A stretch of 64,000 bases of DNA from a bacterium (GCA_028719205.1 JAQUKH010000005.1:43016-107015), one strand, 5' to 3'; counted from the first letter of the stretch, positions 34,437 through 43,621 are shown. Numbers and translations are program-made. The notes: generated by a model not told the origin, from the sequence alone.

Positions 34437-35237
34437 ATGAATACAAGAATAATTGCAATAGTTAACCAAAAAGGCGGCGTCGGTAAAACCACCTCCGCGG
34501 TAAATTTAAGTGCCGGGCTTGCGATGATGGGCCATAAGACTTTGCTTATTGATATAGATCATCAGTCAAATACCAGTTCAAGCTTAGGGGTTCGCCCATT
34601 AACCCAGGAAAATACCGTTTGCCAGCTTTTTACGGCCCCCGCGGAAACTTTTAATATCTCCACAATCATTCTGGAAACTATGGTGGATAATTTGTTTTTA
34701 ATACCTTCGCACAGGAACCTGTCGTCGGTAGAATTAGACCTGCCGTATAAAACTAATATTGATAATAGAATTATGTTAAGAGACCGGATCTCAATTATCT
34801 CTAATAATTATGAATTTATTATTATTGACTGCCCGCCATCACTAAACCTTCTGGCAATTAACTGCCTTACCTGCGCTAAAGAAATATTGATCCCGATAAA
34901 AAGCGAGGATAAATTCTCATTGGACGGAATCGTCCAGCTGCATTCAGTTATATCCAGCATAAAACAAAATCTTAATCCCGATATTGAAATAATGGGATAT
35001 TTACCTACATTTTACACCGCATCCACTAATCTGGCCAGAGAAATTCTTGACCAATTAAAAAAACAATTTGACAAACAAGTTTTTGAAACAGTTATTGGAA
35101 AACGGATCCATATCGCAGAAGCACCAATAGCACATCAACCGGTACAGTTATACGCCAAGGGATCATATGGGGCAAAGGCATATAACGAACTGGCTAAGGA
35201 GGTAATTAACCGTGGCAAAGAAAAAATTATTAGCTGA
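34437..35237 (+). CDS. ParA/Soj-family ATPase
   Basis: A 266-residue deviant Walker ATPase with NQKGGVGKTTSAVNLSAGLA (signature Lys at the start of the P-loop), LLIDIDHQSNTSSSLG and FIIIDCPPSLNLLAINCL. This is the chromosome/plasmid partition type. No parB gene follows. Instead a 130-residue unknown overlaps its end by 26 bases. It may position a large complex or DNA with that partner rather than act in classic segregation. Transcription seems to start within a few bases of the ATG. Confidence 0.9.
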   Translation: MNTRIIAIVNQKGGVGKTTSAVNLSAGLAMMGHKTLLIDIDHQSNTSSSLGVRPLTQENTVCQLFTAPAETFNISTIILETMVDNLFLIPSHRNLSSVELDLPYKTNIDNRIMLRDRISIISNNYEFIIIDCPPSLNLLAINCLTCAKEILIPIKSEDKFSLDGIVQLHSVISSIKQNLNPDIEIMGYLPTFYTASTNLAREILDQLKKQFDKQVFETVIGKRIHIAEAPIAHQPVQLYAKGSYGAKAYNELAKEVINRGKEKIIS

Positions 35238-35604
35238 TGATTATCTGGCTACCCAGCTTGCGATCTTAACCCCCTCTCCTAATATTTCATCCACGCTTGT
35301 TCGAGGGCCTTTAGTAAGACACTTAATAATGAAAGAACATCTCGAGGAAGAGAAAAAAGCGGTTGAAATTATAACAATCGATATAAATCCGATAAAAAGA
35401 GAGATCGGCACGTTAGCTGTTAAATTTATGGGAAGAAAAGGCAAGCTCATTGAGGAAAAAATACAAAAAGCCAATACCCCCCGTGAAATTATGCAATCTC
35501 TCAAAGATATTGAAAAATTCGCGTCGATCTTTTTAAAAACAAGCATAGCCGAACAAATGCTGGAAGAAATGCATTGGACGGCAAACCAATTTATCCAGCC
35601 ATAA
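35212..35604 (+). CDS. Unknown partner of the ParA-type ATPase
   Basis: A 130-residue soluble protein from GTG 35212 with a strong AAGGAGG site placed inside the parA 3' end (26-base overlap). It has a basic start (AKKKLLADDY), an acidic helix (KEHLEEEKKAVEII), and a C-terminal helical part (TPREIMQSLKDIEKFASIFLKTSIAEQMLEEM). It has neither a ParB/Srx-type box nor a visible ribbon-helix-helix. Tight coupling suggests an activator or adaptor of the ATPase, a ParB substitute. Confidence 0.7.
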   Translation: MAKKKLLADDYLATQLAILTPSPNISSTLVRGPLVRHLIMKEHLEEEKKAVEIITIDINPIKREIGTLAVKFMGRKGKLIEEKIQKANTPREIMQSLKDIEKFASIFLKTSIAEQMLEEMHWTANQFIQP

Positions 35605-35611
35605 ACAAGAC

Positions 35612-35681
35612 TTAAGCGGAAGGTTCTGACTGAAAGTCAGGTTCTTTCCGCTTCTAGTTCTTGTTATCCTCGAAGGGGATA
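35612..35681 (+). repeat. 70-bp dispersed hairpin repeat, copy 1
   Basis: Outer stem AAGCGGAA/TTCCGCTT, inner stem CTGAC/GTCAG with a TGAAA loop, then a second small hairpin TATCC...GGATA. It matches the reverse complement of 55261-55330 at 61 of 70 positions. One inner-stem pair changes A-T to G-C on both sides (compensatory). It lies just after the parA partner gene. Confidence 0.8.
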
Positions 35682-35754
35682 AACCTGAGTAAAAAAATAA
35701 TTTACTTTACTCCTATCCTGTGTTATCATAACTAATATTTTTTTTGAGGATAGA

Positions 35755-37107
35755 ATGATAAATAAACCCGTGAGTATTTTCTTATTTTTTTTGATTTTAG
35801 TAATTGAACTGATATTCCCTTCCTTTATGCAAAAAATAGAATGTAAAGAATTCCCGGCAATCATTATGATATCTTTAAACCGTTCAATTATAAAAACAAT
35901 CGCCCGTGATTCCCTTGGACAGGAGCAGGACAAGATAATAAAAGATTTCGGTAAAACCAATATTCATATAAAAAATTTTAGTTATACCCATGTGGATACT
36001 TCAGTTTTGTTTAATATTACCACCGCCAATTATCAATTTATCGGCACCCCTCCTCCCGGTGTTAAAAAAGAAATGAAAATAACTTTTTCGTGCAGTAAAT
36101 TTACACTTTACAAAATGTCGATGGCTGATTATGAATTCAAAGACAATGATATGAATGAATTCAATGTAGGCGGAAACCCCATTGAATTTAAAATAATACC
36201 TGAAAGTGACTCGTATAATTTCTATTTTACATATAATATTACACCTGAGGAGCAGATAATACCAAAAGTGAAAGAGATAAAAAAAGAAGAACCTAAATCA
36301 ATCCCTAAAGAAAAAACACCTCCTGTTAAAAAAGACAACGTTGTCTATTCATATGAAACAAATCTTACACCGGTCATCGACGGTAAAGAATCAGATAGCG
36401 CTTGGGATATAGCACCCTTTACTATTATAAGCCTTTCGGGTAATCTGGATATTCAAAATATACAGGTTAAATCCATCCATACAAAAGAAAAAATATTTTT
36501 TATTTTTAAATGGCAGGACTTTAGTAATGATTATTTGCATAGATTATGGGTATGGGATAAAAACAGAAAAACCTATTTAGAAAATGACAGCCGCGAAGAC
36601 AGGCTGGTTATTAAATTTTCAATAAACAGTAATTTCGCTTCCTGCCCTGATGAAGGAATAGATTCCATAGCGGACATTTGGGACTGGCGGGCTGCGTTAA
36701 CTAATCCATCGGGATTTGCCGATGATAAAAAAGAAATAATGAGTTTAAGAAGATTACCCCGCTCATACGAAGTCAAAACGAAAAATAATAAAAAAATATA
36801 TCTTCAATATCTGCCTGATGAAGGAAATTCTCCTTACCGGCAGGATATAGCAACCGCTTTTTCAGGGGAAACCATCCCTCAATTTCTTACTCAAAAACCT
36901 TCCGGCAGCCGGGCTGATGTTCTTGCTTCCGGATCGTGGGATAAAAATTACTGGGTAGTAGAATTTGAACGCACACTTACTACTTCCGATACGGAGGACG
37001 TTCAATTTAATTCAAAAGACAACATTGATTTTTTAATTGCGGTTTATAATCATTCAGAACTGAGCAATCATAATTTTTCGCAAAAACTAAATTTTATTTT
37101 TAAATGA
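35755..37107 (+). CDS. Exported protein with ethylbenzene-dehydrogenase-type haem domain
   Basis: A 450-residue protein. An N-terminal signal or anchor (SIFLFFLILVIELIFPSF) is followed by a beta-rich domain (about 30-165) and a Lys/Pro/Glu linker (about 168-200). The C-terminal domain (about 205-450) matches the EB_dh / cytochrome c-type DMSO-reductase-gamma family: PVIDGKESDSAWDIAP, IFFIFKWQD, RLVIKFSIN, DIWDWRAALTNPSGFADD. In that family the domain binds haem b and passes electrons. It probably works outside the cytoplasm in redox or sensing. A GAGGAT ribosome site precedes the ATG. It may be co-transcribed with the following sensor-like gene. Confidence 0.75.
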   Translation: MINKPVSIFLFFLILVIELIFPSFMQKIECKEFPAIIMISLNRSIIKTIARDSLGQEQDKIIKDFGKTNIHIKNFSYTHVDTSVLFNITTANYQFIGTPPPGVKKEMKITFSCSKFTLYKMSMADYEFKDNDMNEFNVGGNPIEFKIIPESDSYNFYFTYNITPEEQIIPKVKEIKKEEPKSIPKEKTPPVKKDNVVYSYETNLTPVIDGKESDSAWDIAPFTIISLSGNLDIQNIQVKSIHTKEKIFFIFKWQDFSNDYLHRLWVWDKNRKTYLENDSREDRLVIKFSINSNFASCPDEGIDSIADIWDWRAALTNPSGFADDKKEIMSLRRLPRSYEVKTKNNKKIYLQYLPDEGNSPYRQDIATAFSGETIPQFLTQKPSGSRADVLASGSWDKNYWVVEFERTLTTSDTEDVQFNSKDNIDFLIAVYNHSELSNHNFSQKLNFIFK

Positions 37108-37117
37108 GGAGTTATTT

Positions 37118-37747
37118 ATGGGAGAAAAACCTGTCGGAAGTCAAATTCAATATTGGTTTTCAATACTTGTAATATTGGTCATTTCGATTAATATAGTAGG
37201 AATAACCGGTGTATTACAAATAAAGAAACGGCTGAATCAAACTATAGATAAATATCAGCCAATGGTAAAACTATGCGAAGGTATATATACAAATATACTT
37301 TCATCACAAATGGAAGCATATAAATTTCTTTCAGGTTATACCAAGAATACAAATTCGCTGACACCTTACATTAAAGAAACCCGAAAACTTATTGATGAAT
37401 TATCAGAATTGCAGTTAAGTTCCGCTTTAAACACACAAGTCCAGCTGATAAAAGATACACTTGACAAATATGATAAAACTTCATCCCTTCTTGAAAATTC
37501 GTCTACATGGGACCAAAAAGATCAGATTGAGAAAAATCTGATAAGCATGGGAAAAGAAATTACAGAAATGGCTTTGAAATTAAAAAATCAGGCGTATAAT
37601 GAAATCTCCGATAATAATGATCTCTCCAATAATACTATGAAAAGAGTAATTTTTCTTTTTCTGGGACTTTGCGGAGTAAGTATAATTATTACATTCCTGG
37701 AATATAAATTCTGGAATAAACTTCAAAAAATATTATTAAAATTATAA
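37118..37747 (+). CDS. Membrane protein with four-helix-bundle (MCP-type) sensor domain, no output domain
   Basis: A 209-residue protein whose N-terminal TM helix (WFSILVILVISINIVGITGV) is followed by a periplasmic helical bundle of about 130 residues. The bundle resembles the 4HB_MCP ligand-binding domain (LNQTIDKYQPMVKLCEGIYTNILSSQMEAYKFL). A second TM helix (VIFLFLGLCGVSIIITFLEY) and a short tail follow. There is no HAMP, kinase or methyl-accepting domain. Ten bases after the haem-domain gene, it may transmit a signal from that protein. The family call is by topology. Confidence 0.65.
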   Translation: MGEKPVGSQIQYWFSILVILVISINIVGITGVLQIKKRLNQTIDKYQPMVKLCEGIYTNILSSQMEAYKFLSGYTKNTNSLTPYIKETRKLIDELSELQLSSALNTQVQLIKDTLDKYDKTSSLLENSSTWDQKDQIEKNLISMGKEITEMALKLKNQAYNEISDNNDLSNNTMKRVIFLFLGLCGVSIIITFLEYKFWNKLQKILLKL

Positions 37748-37754
37748 CAAAATC

Positions 37755-38477
37755 ATGAATATTATATTATCAAAATTAATTGACCTCCAAAAAATGGATA
37801 CTGAAATTCTGAATTTAAAAAAAGATTCACTTAAAATACCTCTGGATATAAATAATGATCTTACTGTATTTCACGCGAAAGAGAAACAATTGCTGGATAC
37901 AAAAAATTTAATTTCTGAACTTCAAAAATTGAAGAGAGATCAAGAACGTGAAATAGAGACAAAAGATACTGAAATAACTAAATTAAACAGCCAGCTTTCT
38001 CAAATATCCACGAATAAAGAATATTCCACGCTTATATTTGAAATAGAAAATAAAAAGAAGGAAAAGGTAAAAATCGAGGAAACGGAATTGGAAGTTATGT
38101 ATAAAATAGAAACGCAGGAGAAAAACATCAAAAACGAGGAAAAAATATTCTCTGAAGAAAAAAATAAGATGGACAAAGAAAAAAAAATAAAAGAGGAAGC
38201 ATTAAATAAAATAAATAATGTTATTGAAGAAAAAATACAGCAAAGGACTGTATTAATGAAAGATATCCCTAAAGAAATATTATTCAAGTATGAACAAATA
38301 CTACGATCTAAAGAAGGAATAGCTGTAGCAAAAATTAATTTTACCAGAGAAGTTTGTCTTGGATGTCATATGAGCCTGCCTCCTCAACTTATTAATGAAG
38401 TAAAACCTAACAAAAAACTTCTAAATTGTGATAAATGCGGCAGGTTTTTATACTGGGAAGATGAAACGCATGGCTAA
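37755..38477 (+). CDS. Coiled-coil protein with C-terminal zinc ribbon (DUF164/CT398 type)
   Basis: A 240-residue protein. Residues about 20-170 form a long charged coiled-coil hairpin (many K/E, e.g. KKKEKVKIEETELEVMYKIE). The end is a zinc ribbon with CLGCHMSLPPQ and NCDKCGRFLYW. This architecture matches the widespread CT398-like family, which has been linked to RNA or secretion partners. The gene starts 8 bases after its neighbour and its end overlaps radA by 8 bases. Confidence 0.85.
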   Translation: MNIILSKLIDLQKMDTEILNLKKDSLKIPLDINNDLTVFHAKEKQLLDTKNLISELQKLKRDQEREIETKDTEITKLNSQLSQISTNKEYSTLIFEIENKKKEKVKIEETELEVMYKIETQEKNIKNEEKIFSEEKNKMDKEKKIKEEALNKINNVIEEKIQQRTVLMKDIPKEILFKYEQILRSKEGIAVAKINFTREVCLGCHMSLPPQLINEVKPNKKLLNCDKCGRFLYWEDETHG

Positions 38478-39822
38478 ATTAAAAGTCAGATATGTATGCC
38501 AGCAATGCGGATTTACTTCCCCAAAATGGCTGGGGAGATGCCCTGACTGCAGCCAGTGGAACAGCTTCATTGAAGAAATTGAAGAGGATCTTTCTCCACA
38601 TATACAAAACATATCCGCGGCAAATTCACCTCAACTGCTCCACAAAATAGAGATCGGATCCGAAGAAAGACTAAGTACCGGCCTGAAAGAATTTGACCTG
38701 GTGCTTGGCGGAGGTATCATACCAGGTTCTTTAATCCTGATCGGTGGAGAACCCGGTATCGGAAAGTCCACATTGATCCTGCAAACAGCCGATAACCTCG
38801 CAAAAAAATACGGTAAAATACTTTATGTATCAGGAGAAGAATCTCTCAAACAAATAAAACACCGGGCAGAACGGTTATCGATAAATTCCGAATCCATTTA
38901 CCTGCTTTCAGAAAATATTCTGGAAGTCATTTTGGACCAGATCCAGAAAACTAAACCCAAACTGGTAATTATTGATTCAATCCAGTCAATATATAAAAAT
39001 TCAATACCATCCTCACCCGGGACAATTACCCAAATAAGGGAATGCGCGAATCACTTAATGACGCTGGCTAAAAATGAATCAATAGCAACCATCATAATAG
39101 GCCATGTAACAAAGGATGGAGCCCTGGCGGGCCCTAAAACACTGGAACATCTGGTTGATACTGTATTATATTTTGAAGGAGACCTGCATCATAATTACAG
39201 GATACTCAGGACTATTAAAAACCGTTTCGGTAAAACTTCAGAAGTGGCGATCTTCAACATGGAATCAAAGGGATTGACGGAGGTGTTAAATCCTTCCTCT
39301 GTATTTATAACTGAACGGCCAAAAAAAACACCGGGTTCTGTAATTACAGTAATGATGGAAGGAACACGCCCTATTCTCGTTGAAATACAAGCGCTTGTAA
39401 GTTCCTCCAGTTTTAATATCCCGCAAAGAAAATCAACCGGCATAGATTATTCCAGGCTTATTTTGATCGTGGCGGTCCTTGAAAAACGCCTCGGGCTTTC
39501 CCTTGCTTCACAGGATATCTTTGTTAATGTAACGGGAGGACTGGATGTATCAGAACCTTCCGCGGACCTTGGAATTGCCATGGCTATTTATTCTTCATTC
39601 AGAAATATTCCGCTCAATGAAAAAATGGTTGTTATGGGAGAGGTCGGGCTTGGCGGCGAGGTTAGAAGCATAAATTATATTGAAAAAAGGATCAATGAAT
39701 CCGAAAAACTTGGTTTTGAAAAAATAGTCCTTCCCAAATATAATCTAAAAAATATTAATAAAATTCCGAATATTACATTTAAAGGGATATCATCTGTTGA
39801 AGAAGCAACAGATTTTGAATAG
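38470..39822 (+). CDS. radA: DNA repair ATPase RadA
   Basis: A branch-migration helicase of recombination. Start chosen at ATG 38470, nine bases after GGGAAG, giving 450 residues. The layout is complete: zinc finger CQQCGFTSPKWLGRCPDCSQW, Walker A GGEPGIGKST near 90, the RadA-specific KNRFG motif (TIKNRFGKTSE) and a Lon-protease-like C-terminal domain (TGGLDVSEPSADLGIAMA). It overlaps the zinc-ribbon gene and is followed 8 bases later by the PIN/TRAM gene; the radA-PIN/TRAM-ispD order is common in bacteria. Confidence 0.96.
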   Translation: MAKLKVRYVCQQCGFTSPKWLGRCPDCSQWNSFIEEIEEDLSPHIQNISAANSPQLLHKIEIGSEERLSTGLKEFDLVLGGGIIPGSLILIGGEPGIGKSTLILQTADNLAKKYGKILYVSGEESLKQIKHRAERLSINSESIYLLSENILEVILDQIQKTKPKLVIIDSIQSIYKNSIPSSPGTITQIRECANHLMTLAKNESIATIIIGHVTKDGALAGPKTLEHLVDTVLYFEGDLHHNYRILRTIKNRFGKTSEVAIFNMESKGLTEVLNPSSVFITERPKKTPGSVITVMMEGTRPILVEIQALVSSSSFNIPQRKSTGIDYSRLILIVAVLEKRLGLSLASQDIFVNVTGGLDVSEPSADLGIAMAIYSSFRNIPLNEKMVVMGEVGLGGEVRSINYIEKRINESEKLGFEKIVLPKYNLKNINKIPNITFKGISSVEEATDFE

Positions 39823-39830
39823 GAGATAAC

Positions 39831-40841
39831 ATGGGAATAACACTTATAAGATTTATTTTTATTATCATCTCAGGCCTGTTAAGCTATAGGCTTACAAATC
39901 AATTATTCACAAAATTATCCCCTTATATCGGAACTACCATAGGGGTTTTAATTGCTTTAATTATAATAGCTGCTGAAGAGCGGCTGAAAAAAGTATCACT
40001 TAAAAATATTCTTATAATTATTTTAGGGCTTGCCGCCGGGTTAACTTTGGCTAATCTCGCGTTTACCTTATTTCTTCCCATTAACAATGAAGAACTTGCG
40101 ATCTTTGTCCGTATTTTTCTTAATCTTATTTGCGGGTATTTTGGTATCACTCTGGCAGTTAAAAAAGGCGGGGATCTGACTATTCTTGGTTCTAATATTA
40201 TCATTGGGCCCAGAGATCAAATGTTCAGCTATAAAATCCTGGATACGAATGTGATCATAGACGGGCGTATAGCGGAAATAGTTGAAAGCGGTTTTTTAGA
40301 AGGAACCCTTGTTATCCCCCAGTTCGTTCTCAATGAATTGCATCATATAGCGGATTCAGCTGATTCCCAAAAGCGAACCCGCGGCCGCAGAGGGCTTGAT
40401 ATATTAAATAAGATTCAAAAAAAACAAAACTTAAAAGTTGAAATAAGCGATAAGAATTTCCCTGATATCCGGGAAGTGGACGCGAAACTCGTGGCGCTTG
40501 CTAAATCTCTTTCATGCCCTGTTGTGACTAATGATTACAACCTTAATAAGATCGCGGAGCTTCAGGGAGTCCGGGTTTTAAATATTAATGATCTCGCTAA
40601 CGCGGTTAAACCGATCGTTCTCCCCGGCGAAACCATGCATGTCAGGATAATCAAGGAAGGCAAGGAATTCTCTCAGGGAATCGGTTATATGGATGACGGA
40701 ACCATGATCGTGGTAGATAACGGCAAAAGATATGTCGGCCAAAAGGTTGACGCCCTGGTAACAAGCGTCCTTCAAAACACCGCGGGCAGGATGATTTTTG
40801 CCCAATTCAAACAGGAATTAAAAAATGAGGAAAATAAATGA
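39831..40841 (+). CDS. PIN/TRAM-domain membrane protein (YacL type)
   Basis: A 336-residue protein. About four hydrophobic segments in residues 1-110 anchor it. A PIN nuclease domain follows, with acidic residues in ILDTNVIIDGRIAEI, FVLNELHHIADS, VDAKLVALAKS and VVTNDYNLNKIA. A C-terminal TRAM RNA-binding domain (about 265-325, GETMHVRIIKEGKEFSQGIGYMDDGTMIVVDNG) ends it. It is probably a membrane-bound ribonuclease. It sits between radA and ispD as in many Firmicutes and candidate phyla, and its stop overlaps the ispD ATG by 4 bases. Confidence 0.93.
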   Translation: MGITLIRFIFIIISGLLSYRLTNQLFTKLSPYIGTTIGVLIALIIIAAEERLKKVSLKNILIIILGLAAGLTLANLAFTLFLPINNEELAIFVRIFLNLICGYFGITLAVKKGGDLTILGSNIIIGPRDQMFSYKILDTNVIIDGRIAEIVESGFLEGTLVIPQFVLNELHHIADSADSQKRTRGRRGLDILNKIQKKQNLKVEISDKNFPDIREVDAKLVALAKSLSCPVVTNDYNLNKIAELQGVRVLNINDLANAVKPIVLPGETMHVRIIKEGKEFSQGIGYMDDGTMIVVDNGKRYVGQKVDALVTSVLQNTAGRMIFAQFKQELKNEENK

Positions 40842-41569
40842 TCAGCGTTATTATCCCCTCTGCCGGCCTGGGCAAACGTATAGGATTTAAAAAACAATAC
40901 TATCTTTTAAATAAAAAACCGATTCTCGCCTACACCCTTTCAATTTTTCAAAATAGCCCTCTTATCTCCGAAATTATATTGGCAGTGCCAAAAGATGACA
41001 TTAAATTTTCAAAAAATAATATTGTAATAAAATATAAATTTAATAAAGTCAAAAAAATTGTCGCCGGCGGGAAAACCCGCCAGATTTCAGTATCCAACGG
41101 ACTTAATGTTTGTGATCCAAAGTCAGAATATATTCTTGTCCATGACGCGGTACGCCCCTTTTTTGATAAAATGTTGCTCCCTGAACTAATAAAGGAAGTA
41201 AAAAAATACAAGGCTGTTGTCACAGCTGTTCCCGCGAGGGACACAATAAAAATAGCTTCACCGGATAAAATAATAATAAAAACCCCTCCCAGAAAGGATA
41301 TATATCTTGCCCAGACACCTCAAATATTTTCGCATGAATTAATTAAAAAAGCCTATCAAAAAGCCTTTAAAGAAAAATTCGCGGGAACTGATGACTCAAA
41401 CCTTGTAGAACGAACAGGTAAGAAGGTAAAAATATTTATCGGAAATGAAGAAAATATTAAGATCACCACACTAAATGATCTGGAAATAGCAGAAATTTTA
41501 GCCGCTAATTTTTTTCCCTCAACCTGCGGACCGCAATGGAAAAGGCATGATTATCAGTGTAAGGGTTAA
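40838..41569 (+). CDS. ispD: 2-C-methyl-D-erythritol 4-phosphate cytidylyltransferase, with an abnormal C-terminal tail
   Basis: Joins CTP to MEP in the non-mevalonate isoprenoid pathway. The 243-residue protein has the nucleotide-binding start IPSAGLGKRIGFKKQYY, HDAVRPFF, VPARDTIK, AQTPQIF and DDSNLVE motifs. The usual enzyme ends soon after KITTLNDLEIAEILA. Here about 20 extra residues (FFPSTCGPQWKRHDYQCKG) follow, and they are encoded by the antisense of the Delta-60 gene. The natural stop has therefore apparently been lost by a rearrangement. The catalytic part is complete, so activity is likely. Confidence 0.93.
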   Translation: MISVIIPSAGLGKRIGFKKQYYLLNKKPILAYTLSIFQNSPLISEIILAVPKDDIKFSKNNIVIKYKFNKVKKIVAGGKTRQISVSNGLNVCDPKSEYILVHDAVRPFFDKMLLPELIKEVKKYKAVVTAVPARDTIKIASPDKIIIKTPPRKDIYLAQTPQIFSHELIKKAYQKAFKEKFAGTDDSNLVERTGKKVKIFIGNEENIKITTLNDLEIAEILAANFFPSTCGPQWKRHDYQCKG

Positions 41570-42578
41570 ATGTCATGTCAATTGTACCATCGGTATTGAG
41601 CCTCGCTACATAGCTTTCCCCCGCACTCCCTATGCCTTTAAAAGTTCCACATGCAAGTATTTTGCCGTCAGGCTGCACTGAGATCAAATGGCCATCATAA
41701 CTATTATTATTATCCAGATTAAATGTCGTATCAGCGGTTCCATCAGAATTAAACCTCACGATATGGTTTATTTCTTTCCTTTCAATGCCGGTTAAAGACC
41801 GGCCCGCCAGAATCTTGCCGTTTTGTTGTACTGCAATGGAGATAACAAAGTTGCCTTCAATGTTTGAGGAATCTACTGATATCTCCCAATGCGGGTTAAA
41901 TGTCATATCAAGAGTTCCGTCGGAATTAAGCCTTGCGATACGATCCCTTGACTGGCCCCCAATGCTTGTAAATCCTCCCCCTGTTAGTATCTTCCCATCA
42001 GGCTGGACTACGATCGAGTAAACATTGTTATCAGGATTCGGATCAAATGTTGTATCAAGGGCCCCGTCTGGATTAAGCCTCACTATATGATTCCTTGTCT
42101 GGCCCCATACGCTTGTAAAAATCCCTCCAACGAGGATCTTATCGTCAGGCTGAACCTCAATGGAAGTAACATAACTGTTAAAATCAGGATTAAATGTCTC
42201 ATCAAGGGTTCCATTGGAATTAAGCCTGGCTATACCTTCTCTTAACTGGCCTCCGATGCTTGTAAAATCTCCCCCTACCAGTATCCTGCCGTCGTGCTGA
42301 ACTGCCATGGAGAACACAGCATTATTCGCATCCAGGCTGAATGCCGAGTCAATGGCCCCGTCGGGATCAAGCCTTACTATATAGTTTCTTCCCTTGCCGC
42401 TAATACTTTTGAAATTTCCCCCAGCCAGTATCTTTCCATCAAGCTGAACCGCAAAAGAATAGACATAGATATTAGACTCCAGATCAAAATCTTCAATGGC
42501 TGAAACCTGATGGATTTTTCCTGTAACCCCCGCCAAAAATAATAATGCTAAAAGAATTATCCTGAATTTTTTATCCAT
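41505..42578 (-). CDS. Delta-60 repeat beta-propeller protein, 3' truncated
   Basis: A 357-residue exported protein with a signal peptide (ILLALLFLAGVTGKIHQVSA). Six Delta-60 repeats follow, each like SIVVQPDGKILTGGGFTSIGG then RIARLNSDGTLDMTFNP. This family forms a secreted beta-propeller of unknown ligand. The seventh unit breaks off after HAFSIAV, where QPDGKIL should follow; it reads RRLREKN and stops inside the ispD 3' end (65-base convergent overlap). So the gene's end was lost. The ATG has a fine AGGAGG site. Confidence 0.85.
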   Translation of the reverse strand: MDKKFRIILLALLFLAGVTGKIHQVSAIEDFDLESNIYVYSFAVQLDGKILAGGNFKSISGKGRNYIVRLDPDGAIDSAFSLDANNAVFSMAVQHDGRILVGGDFTSIGGQLREGIARLNSNGTLDETFNPDFNSYVTSIEVQPDDKILVGGIFTSVWGQTRNHIVRLNPDGALDTTFDPNPDNNVYSIVVQPDGKILTGGGFTSIGGQSRDRIARLNSDGTLDMTFNPHWEISVDSSNIEGNFVISIAVQQNGKILAGRSLTGIERKEINHIVRFNSDGTADTTFNLDNNNSYDGHLISVQPDGKILACGTFKGIGSAGESYVARLNTDGTIDMTFNPYTDNHAFSIAVRRLREKN

Positions 42579-42715
42579 AATATAATCCTCCTAAGAAAAA
42601 CCCGACACAGTAATTCTATTCTTCTTCTTACTTCGTGTCAATAAGTTTTAAGAAATTGCCAAGCCAATTCAGAAACATGTTGAGTTTTTTGAGGAATATT
42701 AAGTAATATTTCGGT

Positions 42716-43621
42716 TTAAAATTGAATAGTATATGAAACTTTATAGACATCCCCTAATTCGCCGTAAGGCAGATAGGCAATATCAATATACCCGATCCTG
42801 GATTCACTTTTATGAACGATCCCAAGGCCGAAAGAGACCGCATCCATCCCTTTCTGGTCATAATTTAACCGGTAACCGCAGCGTAGAGCTATCAAATCCG
42901 CGGGACAATATTCTAATCCGATATTATAACGCTGTTTCGCGTCATTAGGAAAATTACCGTCAAAGGCAAATGCAAGCTTATCTTTCCAAGGTAAAATAGC
43001 TATCCCTGCTTTATAATTTAACGGCAGGTCATCTTTTTTATCCAAACCTATTTTCCCGCCAAGATTTTGAACGGCAAATCCTAACCGGAACTTTCCATCC
43101 ATAAAACGGCTAAGATAGCCGACATCATACGCTAACGCTTTAATTTTATCGCTATCAAGATCTTCTTTTATATATCTTAGATTAACACCCCATGAAGATT
43201 CTTCACTAAAAAGATAACTATAATTTATGGTTCCCGCGAAATTATTAAAATTTATATCACCTGTATTCTGGCCTAATGTATCCCTGCCTTCAATTTTTGT
43301 GGTCAAATAAATCCCGGTAAAACCAAGCGTAACATTGGAACCAACGGGCTGCGCATAACCTAAAAAACCATAATTAATGTCCGCGATCCATTTCATATAT
43401 AACGCGGAAAATTCTTTATCCCCGCTGAATGCTATCCCCGCGGGATTCCAATGTATCCCGCTGACACCTTCCGCTAAGGCTGTATATGCCCCACCCATGG
43501 CCTGCGCGCGCACTCCGGGTAATATCTTAAGAAAAGCCGCACCGCTGGTACCCGCGCTGCCCGCGTATATTTTGCCATTAATTGCTAAAAATACTATTAA
43601 ACAACAAATTATTTTTTTCAT
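42716..43621 (-). CDS. PorV/PorQ-family outer membrane protein
   Basis: A 301-residue beta-barrel protein with a short signal peptide (IICCLIVFLAINGKIYA). The mature start GTSGAAFLKILPGVRAQAMGGAYTALAEG and HWNPAG motif are diagnostic of the PorV/PorQ (UPF0164) group. Alternating strands run to ...YKVSYTIQF with a C-terminal Phe. In type IX secretion PorV collects cargo proteins at the outer membrane. It lies next to a protease with a FlgD-like C-terminal domain, a plausible cargo. Confidence 0.85.
   Translation of the reverse strand: MKKIICCLIVFLAINGKIYAGSAGTSGAAFLKILPGVRAQAMGGAYTALAEGVSGIHWNPAGIAFSGDKEFSALYMKWIADINYGFLGYAQPVGSNVTLGFTGIYLTTKIEGRDTLGQNTGDINFNNFAGTINYSYLFSEESSWGVNLRYIKEDLDSDKIKALAYDVGYLSRFMDGKFRLGFAVQNLGGKIGLDKKDDLPLNYKAGIAILPWKDKLAFAFDGNFPNDAKQRYNIGLEYCPADLIALRCGYRLNYDQKGMDAVSFGLGIVHKSESRIGYIDIAYLPYGELGDVYKVSYTIQF

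Noticed and set aside
35612..35681. Terminator after the parA partner gene
   Set aside because: The same element lies inside the mre operon, and no T tract follows the stem.
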